From Anaerolineae bacterium (GTDB lineage Bacteria; Chloroflexota; Anaerolineae; JACIWP01), in NCBI GenBank assembly GCA_014360855.1, contig JACIWP010000168.1, forward strand, positions 1-7,228: a stretch of 7,228 bases of DNA. Direction: 5' to 3'. Both the position numbers and the translations under genes were made by a program. Within the stretch, counting starts at the first letter, position 1; each line of letters starts with the position of its first letter. Under the pieces are notes generated by a model. That model saw only the letters and a program-made list of their open reading frames with translations, was not told the origin of the DNA and made no database searches. Shown one piece after another: positions 1-6,305 of the stretch.

Positions 1-237
1 ACGAGCGACCCCGTGTTCGTCGAACGGGCTTCGGGCACGCCAACACCCACGCATACGCCAACGGTGACGGACACCATCTTGCCGTCCCCGACGCCGACCG
101 CCACTTCGACCCCTACTGCGACCTTGACTGCAGTGCCGACTGGGACGCCGACAGCAACCATGGACCCTGACCCCACCCCCACGGGGACGCCGGCCGCCGG
201 GGGTCGCCTCTGGCTCCCCCTGATCCTGGCGCCGTAG
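1..237 (+). CDS. 3' end of a secreted protein with Thr/Pro-rich stalk and hydrophobic C-terminal tail (5' partial)
   Basis: The reading frame is open from the first base and ends at TAG 235-237, so these 78 codons are the C-terminal end of a longer protein; the GTG at 13 is an internal codon, not a convincing start. Codons 13-64 are almost entirely Thr, Pro, Ala, Ser and Val in TPTPT-like repeats, a typical extended extracellular linker. Codons 65-69 are small and Gly-rich, and the protein ends in LWLPLILAP. Thr/Pro linkers followed by an LPL[I/V]-like end are, to my knowledge, common in exported Chloroflexota proteins. The functional domain lies upstream of the window, so no activity can be assigned. 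The tail resembles the end of the next protein (AAYLPRM), which suggests a shared surface or export role. The gene is separated from the next by 78 nt and may or may not belong to the same transcript. Confidence 0.75.
   Translation, partial: TSDPVFVERASGTPTPTHTPTVTDTILPSPTPTATSTPTATLTAVPTGTPTATMDPDPTPTGTPAAGGRLWLPLILAP
37..192 (+). repeat. Degenerate Thr/Pro-rich coding repeat (TPTPT stalk)
   Basis: Degenerate repeats built on acgcc(a/g)-ac(c/g) units encode alternating Thr and Pro with some Ala, Ser, Val and Asp, from codon 13 to codon 64 of the partial gene. The DNA units are imperfect, so this is a low-complexity protein stalk rather than an exact tandem repeat. Such regions are prone to length change and to assembly collapse. 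Confidence 0.55.
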
Positions 238-301
238 ACGACGGGATGCGTGTTATCCTCCCTGAATGGGCTGGGGAGAGCCTGTCCGACGTAACAGAGT
301 A

Positions 302-308
302 GAGGGAG
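302..308 (+). promoter_or_regulatory. Ribosome binding site that decides the glycosidase start
   Basis: The purine run GAGGGAG at 302-308 matches the anti-Shine-Dalgarno complement. It lies one nt before the ATG at 310 but seven nt before the in-frame ATG at 316. The second spacing is normal and the first is too short, so 316 is preferred. The rest of the gap (238-301) shows no convincing -35/-10 pair and no strong hairpin with a T-run. Confidence 0.55.
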
Positions 309-315
309 CATGCGG

Positions 316-1683
316 ATGGCAAGACGAGCGCTTGTACTGCTGACGGTGCTGATATTGGCGGCGGTAATTTGGCCGGCCGGGGGCGGGACGACCGCCGACC
401 AGACGCCGGCACTGCCCTTCTACGGCATCCAGTTCCGCGATATCCTTTCTCAGCGGGACCTGCTGGCGCCGGCGGGGAATGCCGGCGCGGAGCTGATCCG
501 GGTCAACCTGCGCTGGGCCGAGGTCGAGCCGACGAACACTGATCCACCGACCTACGTGTGGGACAAGTACGATGCACTGTTCGGCGCCATGGCGCAGGCC
601 GGCTTTGCCATCATGGTCACCGTGCGTGACAACCCCTCTTGGGCGGCCACGACTCCCTGTGGGCCGATCGATAAAGTGCCGGCGGGCCGGCTGGTCAGCT
701 TCCTGCAGGCGGCAGTGGCGCGCTACAGCGGCGCGCCCTATCACATCAAGTATTGGGAGCTGTACAACGAGCCGGACAATCAGCGCCCCGATATGCACCA
801 GCAGGGCGGATGCTGGGGCCAATATCCGGCACAATACGCCGCACTGCTGGGCCAGGCCTACCCCGCGGTGAAGGCCGTTGACCCGCAGGCACAGGTGGTC
901 TTCGGCGGCCTGGCGCTGGAACTGCTGGAAGACTATTTCAACCATATGTTCCTGAACCAGGTGCTGGACAGCCCTGGCGGCAAGCAGTTTGACCTGATGA
1001 ATTTCCACTATTATCGGGCGTTTCACTGGCGCTGGGACCCCTTCGGGAAAGACCTCATCGGCAAGACGGCCTATGTGCGCGGGGAGATGGCGCAGGCCGG
1101 CCTGCAGAAACCCATCATCCTGACCGAGGTGGGCTATCCCAGCGCGGGGCCGGCCGAGGATGGGCAGGATTACAGCGAGGAGGCCAGCAGTCGCTATCTG
1201 GTGCAGGCCCATGCCCGCGCCCACGCCGCCGGCCTGCGCGCCGTCGTCTGGTTCGAGATGATGGACGACCCGAACGACCCGCGCAAGTACGGCCTCCTGC
1301 GGGCGGATGGTTCTGCAAAGCCCTCGTACACGGCCTATCAGACCTTCACCCGCGAGCTGGCCGGCCTGCCCTATCTGCGCGATGCCTCACAGGGCACGCT
1401 GGAGGCCTATGCGTTCGACGCCGGCGATCGAGAGAAGCTCGTCTGCTGGAGCGAGACGGTCACGCAGACGATGTCCCTGCCGGCCGACGGTGTATGGATC
1501 GTGGACAAAGCCGGCCGGCGGAGCGGCGTCCTGGATGGTTCGCCCGAGGACCTGGACGGCCGGCGGGACGGCATCACCAGCTTTCCCGTCGGACCGGACC
1601 CGCGCATCGTCTATCCCCTGATGCGCTCGGAACTCCCCGGGCCGGCGGCCTATCTGCCGCGCATGTCCCGCGGCGCCCGCTGA
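316..1683 (+). CDS. Exported clan GH-A-like glycoside hydrolase (GH5/GH39-like)
   Basis: A 455-residue protein if translation starts at ATG 316, chosen for its ribosome binding site spacing; ATG 310 would add two residues. Residues 1-24 have basic residues (RR) followed by a hydrophobic stretch (ALVLLTVLILAAVIW), a signal peptide or N-terminal anchor, so the enzyme acts outside the membrane. The body reads as a (beta/alpha)8 retaining glycosidase: IRVNLRWAEVEP near 61-72, VTVRDNPSWA near 101-110, YWELYNEPDN with E152 as the expected acid/base, and ILTEVGYPSAG with E271 as the expected nucleophile. VVWFEMMDDP (about 320-329) fits a late barrel strand. From about residue 345 a smaller, probably beta-rich domain follows, ending in AAYLPRMSRGAR. 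Substrate is unknown. Its place before glycosyltransferase genes suggests it trims or remodels the polysaccharide made here. The GH-A fold is fairly sure; the exact family is not. Confidence 0.8.
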   Translation: MARRALVLLTVLILAAVIWPAGGGTTADQTPALPFYGIQFRDILSQRDLLAPAGNAGAELIRVNLRWAEVEPTNTDPPTYVWDKYDALFGAMAQAGFAIMVTVRDNPSWAATTPCGPIDKVPAGRLVSFLQAAVARYSGAPYHIKYWELYNEPDNQRPDMHQQGGCWGQYPAQYAALLGQAYPAVKAVDPQAQVVFGGLALELLEDYFNHMFLNQVLDSPGGKQFDLMNFHYYRAFHWRWDPFGKDLIGKTAYVRGEMAQAGLQKPIILTEVGYPSAGPAEDGQDYSEEASSRYLVQAHARAHAAGLRAVVWFEMMDDPNDPRKYGLLRADGSAKPSYTAYQTFTRELAGLPYLRDASQGTLEAYAFDAGDREKLVCWSETVTQTMSLPADGVWIVDKAGRRSGVLDGSPEDLDGRRDGITSFPVGPDPRIVYPLMRSELPGPAAYLPRMSRGAR

Positions 1684-1692
1684 AAAGAGCAT

Positions 1693-3618
1693 ATGGATTG
1701 GCGACTGGAATCCCTTTCTCAAGATGAGAGGCCGGCCGGCTGTCCGGTCTGCGGCTGTGGGGACTACAGGGAGCAGGAAGGGCTTCGTGACTGGCGGCTG
1801 GGCACCCCCGGCGAATATACCCTGCGGTACTGCCGGCACTGCGGCCTGGCCTGGATCGCCGACCCCAAGGAAGCGCCGCCTCTGCCGGCGGTGGAGCTGG
1901 CGCGGGCGCCGGCGCGTGCCGGCTGGCGGCGCTGGCTCAAACGGGCGGTCCTCTCCACCTGGAAGGGCTATCCGGCGCCGGCTCCCACCTGGCTGGCACG
2001 CTGGCTCGGTATGCTCGTCGGATGGCCCCTTGCCGGCCGCCTGTCCCTTCTCCCTCCTTACGTGCCTGGGGGCAGACTGCTGGACGTGGGGTGCGGCGCC
2101 GGCCAGTACGTCTGCGCGATGCGTGACCTGGGCTGGCGCGCGTTCGGGCTGGAGCCGGCGCTGATCCACGGCTCTGCCGGCGCGCCGGATGACGGGGCAT
2201 TTGCCGCCGGCCGCGCCGAACAAATGCCCTTTGCCTCCGCACAGTTCGACGTTATCACCTTCTGGCACAGCCTGGAACACACCCTTTCTCCCCATACTGC
2301 ACTGGCCGAGGCCCGGCGCCTTCTGCGGCCGGCGGGGCGGTTACTGCTGGAAGTGCCCAATCTGGACAGCCTGCAGGCGCGGGTCTTCGGCCGGTGGTGG
2401 GTGCATCTCGACGTGCCGCGGCACCGCTGTGATTTCACGCCGGCGGCACTGCGCCGTCTCCTGCAGGACACGGGGTATATGGACGTTATCCTGCGCTCGC
2501 GGCCTTCCGCGGTCGGCTGGGAAGGGAGCATCCGTAATTGGGCCTCTGCGCATGGGATCCATCTGCGGGGGGTAGGACCTTTGTTACGGCTGTTGGCACA
2601 CCTGGCCGCCGGCTTGGAACAGATATGGGGGGCGGGGGGCGGTCTCTGGGCGAGCGCGCGGCCGGCGCCCGCGCCTGTGGTCCTGGGCAGTGCTGAACCC
2701 GGTGCGCCTCCCCAGTTATCCGTGATCATCGTTACCTGGAACTGCCGGCCGGCGCTGGAACGGTGTCTGGAATCCCTGCGGCCGGCGCTGGCGGGGCTTT
2801 CGGCGGAGATCATCGCGGCGGACAATGGCTCCGCGGACGGCACGGTCGAGTGGCTGTGCCGGCAGGCACCCGACGTGCGTGTGCTGACCTTCCCGGAGAA
2901 CCTGGGCTATGCCGCGGCGGCCAACCGCGCCGCACAGCTTGCGCGCGGGGAGTATCTCTGGTTCCTCAATCCCGATACCGTCGTGGAGCTAGGTGCGGTG
3001 AAGGCGCTCCTCAATGGGATGGCAGATCATCCCCGGGCCGGGGTTGTCGGCCCCCAACTGCTGACGGCAGATGGCAGGACGTATCCCCTCTCTGCGCGGC
3101 GGTTCCCCACCCTCTGGACGGAACTGCTGGAAAAGGCCGGCCTGCGGGGTCCATCCTTTTCCCGGCTTGCGCTCATGCTCGGAGATGAAACCGCTGAGGC
3201 GCCGGCGGTGTCCGGGGCGGCGATGTGCGTGCGCCGGCCGGCCTGGGAGGCAGTCGGCGGGTTCGATGAGCGCTATTTCCTGTATGCGGAGGACATGGAC
3301 ATTTGTCAGGCCTTGCGCGCCGCCGGCTGGCAGGTATATTATGTGGGGCAGGCAAAGGTGATTCATTTGGGGGGCAGAAGCAGTGCCCTGTGTCCGGAGG
3401 AGGCCGGCGTGCAGGCGCTGGTCAGCCTCCTGCGCTATTTCCGCAAGCAACACGGCCGGCTGGCGGGGCATGCCTACCGCTGGATGATCACCCTGTTATC
3501 CCTGATGAAGATGGCGATAATGGGGCCGGCCGGGCTGTTCGTGCCGGCGGCGCGCGCCAAAACGGCACTCCAGTGGCGGGTGCTCAAGCGCTTGTGGCGG
3601 GAGCCTATGATTGGGTGA
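1693..3618 (+). CDS. Fusion protein: zinc-ribbon SAM methyltransferase + GT2 glycosyltransferase
   Basis: A 641-residue, two-enzyme protein starting at ATG 1693, nine nt after the previous stop. The N-terminus has CPVC (C17, C20) and CRHC (C47, C50), a likely zinc-binding knuckle as seen in front of some sugar and small-molecule methyltransferases. A class I SAM methyltransferase follows: LLDVGCGAG (129-137) is the glycine-rich SAM loop, GLEP (E154) the acidic ribose-binding position, and FDVITFWHSLEH (185-196) with RLLRPAGRLLLEVPN (209-223) matches the Methyltransf_23/11 pattern. An Ala/Pro linker (about 321-341) leads to a GT2 GT-A domain: SVIIVTWN (343-350), DNGSADGT (377-384), NPDT with metal-binding D428, and FDERYFLYAEDMDIC (524-538) with the ED catalytic-base region, as in WbbL-like rhamnosyltransferases. 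A hydrophobic patch near 600-620 may touch the membrane. The inferred role is to add a sugar and methylate a sugar of the same glycan in the cytoplasm. Donor and methyl site are unknown. Confidence 0.87.
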   Translation: MDWRLESLSQDERPAGCPVCGCGDYREQEGLRDWRLGTPGEYTLRYCRHCGLAWIADPKEAPPLPAVELARAPARAGWRRWLKRAVLSTWKGYPAPAPTWLARWLGMLVGWPLAGRLSLLPPYVPGGRLLDVGCGAGQYVCAMRDLGWRAFGLEPALIHGSAGAPDDGAFAAGRAEQMPFASAQFDVITFWHSLEHTLSPHTALAEARRLLRPAGRLLLEVPNLDSLQARVFGRWWVHLDVPRHRCDFTPAALRRLLQDTGYMDVILRSRPSAVGWEGSIRNWASAHGIHLRGVGPLLRLLAHLAAGLEQIWGAGGGLWASARPAPAPVVLGSAEPGAPPQLSVIIVTWNCRPALERCLESLRPALAGLSAEIIAADNGSADGTVEWLCRQAPDVRVLTFPENLGYAAAANRAAQLARGEYLWFLNPDTVVELGAVKALLNGMADHPRAGVVGPQLLTADGRTYPLSARRFPTLWTELLEKAGLRGPSFSRLALMLGDETAEAPAVSGAAMCVRRPAWEAVGGFDERYFLYAEDMDICQALRAAGWQVYYVGQAKVIHLGGRSSALCPEEAGVQALVSLLRYFRKQHGRLAGHAYRWMITLLSLMKMAIMGPAGLFVPAARAKTALQWRVLKRLWREPMIG

Positions 3619-4760
3619 TGCAGGCGGGGCAGGTGGTGATGTTCTTGCGAAGCAGTGGCGAATGCGCCGGCATCGAGCGCCGGCTGATATATATCTCGCA
3701 GGCGCTGACAGCGGCCGGCTTCCAGCCACTGCTGGGCCTGCTGTACCGCCGGCGGCCCGGCCGGCCGGACGAGCACCCGGCCGCGCGGTTCGCCGCGGCG
3801 CAGGGGGTACCGGCGGTGCAGATACCCGATCCCGCCCCCTGGTCATCGAGAGCCGTCGGTTCCCTGCGCATCATGTTCCGGCAGGAACGCCCGCCGGCTG
3901 TGCACTGCAACGATTACCGCAGTGATATGCTGGCATGGGCAGCGCGGGGGAGGGGACTTGACATAACTCTCATAAGCACCTGTCACGGGCATACGGGCGC
4001 CACCGCCCGGGTGCGCTCGTACGAGCTTTTGGACCGACTGCTCCTGCCGCGCTTTGACTGGGTCGTCGGGGTGTCGGAGTATCAATGCCGGCTCCTGCGC
4101 CGGTGGGGGGTGCCGGCGGAGCGCATCCGCTACTTGCCCAATTTTATCGAGCCGGGGTGGGAGGCCGGGGATGCCGGTGCGTGGCGGGCGGAGACGCGCC
4201 GGCGGCTGGGACTGGCGGAGGGCCAGCCGGTGCTGGGATACTTCGGGCGGGACAGCCGGGAGAAGGGGCTGGATGTTTTGCTGAAAGCCTTTTTGCCCAT
4301 ACGCAGGGAGCGGCCTGACGCAAGAGTATTGGTGGTCGGGCCAGAGCGCCGGCTGTCGGCGGGAGATGGTATCATCTGGGCCGGCTTTCAGCCGGATATC
4401 CGCCCCTGGCTGAGCGCCTGCGACCTGGTGATCGTGCCCTCGCGCCGGGAGGCGTTCGGCCTGTCGGCGCTGGAGGCGTTGGCGCTCGGCCGGCCGGTCA
4501 GCGCCTCGCGCGTGGGCGGCCTGCCGGAGATCGTTCGCGAGGGGGTGGGCGGCCGGCTGGTGCCGCCAGGAGATGCGGCGGCGCTGGCGGAAGCGGTGCT
4601 TGAGGCGCTGGCGGCCCCCGAACGGCTTGGGGAATGGGGCGAGGCCGGCCGGCGCGATGTCTGGTCGCGCTATCGCGCCGAAGCAGTACTCCCCCAATGG
4701 GTTGAGCTGTACCGCACGCTGGGGTCGGGTCAAAGGGGGAAGCGCATCGGGCGCGTATAG
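3618..4760 (+). CDS. GT4 family glycosyltransferase (first of tandem pair)
   Basis: A 380-residue protein. The start at ATG 3618 shares its A with the stop of the previous gene (TGATG), a classic coupling overlap; ATG 3639, just after AGGTGG, is an alternative that would remove seven residues. The frame extends far upstream, but that part lies inside the GT2 gene. It has a two-Rossmann GT-B layout. The N-terminal half begins VVMFLRSSGECAGIERRL, where the usual Gly-rich loop is reduced to AGIE, and has CHGH (122-125), DWVVGVSEYQ (147-156) and YLPNFIEP (172-179). The C-terminal half has LGYFGRDSREKGLDVLLKAF (206-225), including basic residues expected to bind the nucleotide-sugar phosphates. 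It also has SACDLVIVPS and the E278-AFGLSAL-E286 EX7E signature of retaining GT4 enzymes. It probably adds one sugar to a lipid-linked glycan at the inner membrane face. Donor and acceptor are unknown. Confidence 0.87.
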   Translation: MQAGQVVMFLRSSGECAGIERRLIYISQALTAAGFQPLLGLLYRRRPGRPDEHPAARFAAAQGVPAVQIPDPAPWSSRAVGSLRIMFRQERPPAVHCNDYRSDMLAWAARGRGLDITLISTCHGHTGATARVRSYELLDRLLLPRFDWVVGVSEYQCRLLRRWGVPAERIRYLPNFIEPGWEAGDAGAWRAETRRRLGLAEGQPVLGYFGRDSREKGLDVLLKAFLPIRRERPDARVLVVGPERRLSAGDGIIWAGFQPDIRPWLSACDLVIVPSRREAFGLSALEALALGRPVSASRVGGLPEIVREGVGGRLVPPGDAAALAEAVLEALAAPERLGEWGEAGRRDVWSRYRAEAVLPQWVELYRTLGSGQRGKRIGRV

Positions 4761-4763
4761 TGC

Positions 4764-5891
4764 ATGGAACGGGACATCTTGTTGGTGACGTTGGGGTTCC
4801 CGCCGGCGCGCGGCGGCATCCAGAGCTGGCTGTATCAGCGGGCATCTTTTGCCGCGGAGCGCATCGTCGTGGCGGCGCCGGCGGCGCCCGGGGCGCGGGA
4901 GTTCGATGCTCGACAGCCGTTCCCGGTCGTGAGATGGCCGGCGCTCGGGCGCGGGGTCCCTGGCTGGCGCCGGCTGACGCAGTTTCTCTTCCCACTGTGC
5001 CTGTTCCCTTTGCTCCGTCGGCGGTACCCCTTCCAGATGCTGGAATGCGGCCAGGCCCTGCCGTTTGGGGTAGCGGCGCGCCTGATTCATAAATGGTGGG
5101 GCGTGCCCTACCGCATCTGGGCGTTTGGCGATGATATCCGGAAGCCGGCAGTGCGCTGGTGGGCGCGGCCGTTCCTCACTGCCGCACTGCAGAAAGCGGA
5201 TCGCGTGCTGGCGATCAGCGGGTTTACCCAGGGGCTTGTGGCGGCGACAGGGTATCCGGAACAGCAGATCGAGGTCATTCACCCTTTTCTCGGACTCCCC
5301 GGGGCTGGCGGGACGGCGGCGCCGGCGCGTGGGGACGGGCCTGTGCTCCTGACAGTAGCACGGCTGGAACGGCGCAAGGGAGTGCATGTGATGCTCTCGT
5401 TGGTACCTAGACTGCGCCGGCGCTTTCCTGGCCTGCGGTACTGGATCGTCGGGGATGGGCCGGAGCGCCGCCGGCTGGAAGCCCTGGCGCGGGCACTGGG
5501 CATCGCGGATGCGGTGCGCTTCTGGGGGGATGTGCCGGATGCGGATTTGCCGGCGGTATATACTGCCAGCGACCTCTTTGTCCTCCTGCCGACACCCGAT
5601 GAAGAGGACGGTGAGGTGGAAGGGTTCGGGATGGTGTATCTGGAGGCGGCGGCGTGCGGCGTCCCAGCGGTGGCATGGCGCACGGGAGGGGTGGCCGAGG
5701 CTGTGGTGGATGGGGTGACGGGCCTGGTGGTGCCGGCCGGCGATGCCGGCGCCGCAGGGGATGCCATCGAGCACCTGCTTGCGGATTCGGTCTTGCGTCG
5801 AGAGATGGCTGACGCGGCCAAGGCACATGCTGGCGCCGTTGCGGAACGGACGCGCGCCAGCCTGCGGCGGTTGGATGAGGGTCATGGCTGA
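4764..5891 (+). CDS. GT4 family glycosyltransferase, PimB-like (second of tandem pair)
   Basis: A 375-residue protein whose ATG at 4764 is the first start after an in-frame TAG at 4758-4760, so the start is well fixed; only one codon (TGC) separates it from the upstream gene's stop. No Shine-Dalgarno sequence sits close by (a purine run at 4731-4742 is about 20 nt away), so translation probably depends on coupling. The N-terminus LLVTLGFPPARGGIQSW (6-22) carries the GG loop typical of GT4 enzymes. The C-terminal half has LLTVARLERRKGVHVML (195-211), WIVGDGPERRRLE (227-239) and SDLFVLLPTPDEEDGEVEGFGM (269-290), with E286 and E294 as the EX7E pair, then LEAAACGVPAV. The DGEVEGFG..YLEAAACGVP pattern resembles the PimB and related alpha-mannosyltransferase branch, but donor specificity cannot be set from this. 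It is expected to act in the cytoplasm on the same glycan as its neighbours. Confidence 0.88.
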   Translation: MERDILLVTLGFPPARGGIQSWLYQRASFAAERIVVAAPAAPGAREFDARQPFPVVRWPALGRGVPGWRRLTQFLFPLCLFPLLRRRYPFQMLECGQALPFGVAARLIHKWWGVPYRIWAFGDDIRKPAVRWWARPFLTAALQKADRVLAISGFTQGLVAATGYPEQQIEVIHPFLGLPGAGGTAAPARGDGPVLLTVARLERRKGVHVMLSLVPRLRRRFPGLRYWIVGDGPERRRLEALARALGIADAVRFWGDVPDADLPAVYTASDLFVLLPTPDEEDGEVEGFGMVYLEAAACGVPAVAWRTGGVAEAVVDGVTGLVVPAGDAGAAGDAIEHLLADSVLRREMADAAKAHAGAVAERTRASLRRLDEGHG

Positions 5892-6303
5892 TTGGAACCA
5901 GGGGACAGCATCTCCCAGGCTCGGCGGCCTGCGGTGGACATGGGCCGGCTTGCTCTGTGCGTTGGCCGCGCTCCCGCTGTGGAGCATGCCGGCCACCAGC
6001 TTCGGCTTTGAGCCGGACAAAGCACGGCTGGCGGTACTGCTGGTGCTGGGCGGGTTTGGTCTCGGTGTAGTGCTGGACCCCGCGGGCATGCGCGCGGAAA
6101 TGGTCAGGTTATGGAACGGCGTTCCCCTGCCGGCGCGCCTCGGACTGGCCGGCCTGACGGCGCTGACCCTGCTCGCGCCGCTGTGGTCGGTGCAGTCGAG
6201 CTGGAGCATATGGGGCAGTCCCCACCGCGAATTCGGCCTATTCACCCAACTGGCGCTGATGATCAGCATTATCGCCGCCGGCCTGCTGGCGCGCTCCCCC
6301 TAG
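5884..6303 (+). CDS. N-terminal part of O-antigen ligase/polymerase family protein, ended by in-frame TAG
   Basis: The frame starts at ATG 5884, inside the end of the second GT4 gene (8-nt overlap), with GAGGG at 5877-5881 just upstream; ATG 5875 is an in-frame alternative. It gives 139 residues before TAG 6301-6303. Four hydrophobic segments are visible near residues 18-36, 47-64, 84-101 and 118-136. SFGFEPDKARL (39-49) and SIWGSPHREFGLF (108-120) match the conserved first-third pattern of Wzy/WaaL (Wzy_C-type) proteins, where a first helix pair is followed by an FEPDK-like loop and a WGS...R..G motif. The product lacks every later helix and the large periplasmic loop, so alone it should not be an active ligase or polymerase. 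The same frame continues after the stop with the rest of the family signature, so this is best read as the front of one interrupted gene rather than a short gene of its own. Confidence 0.7.
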   Translation: MADWNQGTASPRLGGLRWTWAGLLCALAALPLWSMPATSFGFEPDKARLAVLLVLGGFGLGVVLDPAGMRAEMVRLWNGVPLPARLGLAGLTALTLLAPLWSVQSSWSIWGSPHREFGLFTQLALMISIIAAGLLARSP

Positions 6304-6305
6304 GG
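6298..6305. other. 8-bp palindrome CCCTAGGG holding the premature amber codon
   Basis: The TAG at 6301-6303 lies at the centre of the perfect palindrome CCCTAGGG. A single C-to-T change from CAG (Gln), or G-to-A from TGG (Trp), would create it. Either ancestor would contain CCAGG or CCTGG, and the changed base would be the inner C of that site on one strand, the known hot spot for deamination of Dcm-type methylcytosine. Whether this organism methylates that site is unknown. Confidence 0.4.

Noticed and set aside
37..192. CRISPR or exact tandem repeat array
   Set aside because: The periodicity comes from Thr/Pro codons in an open frame. Units are degenerate, with no constant repeat and spacer lengths.
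238..315. Promoter or terminator in the gap before the glycosidase gene
   Set aside because: A TATCCT-like stretch near 253-258 has no suitably spaced -35 element, and the only inverted repeat seen (GGCT...AGCC around 270-285) has a 4-bp stem and no T-run.
253..1224. 323-codon minus-strand frame opposite the glycosidase gene
   Set aside because: No family motifs, and the + strand holds a glycosidase with catalytic motifs and a signal peptide. It is an antisense shadow.
1387..2295. 302-codon minus-strand frame spanning the glycosidase/methyltransferase junction
   Set aside because: It crosses two supported + strand genes and reads as low-information Arg/Pro/Gly-rich sequence.
3303..3617. Upstream extension of the first GT4 frame, giving a 485-residue protein
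   Set aside because: The extra 105 residues overlap the conserved C-terminal part of the GT2 domain and resemble no GT4 N-terminus. The TGATG junction at 3616-3620 gives a natural start.
3843..6269. 808-codon open frame on the minus strand
   Set aside because: It lies opposite two well-supported GT4 genes and the start of the ligase gene. Its translation is Arg/Pro/His-rich with no recognisable domain. Long antisense frames are expected in GC-rich coding DNA.
6301..6303. TAG reassigned to a sense codon in this organism
   Set aside because: TAG ends the first gene at a sensible C-terminus (235-237) and the first GT4 gene (4758-4760) next to a new ATG, so TAG works as a normal stop here.
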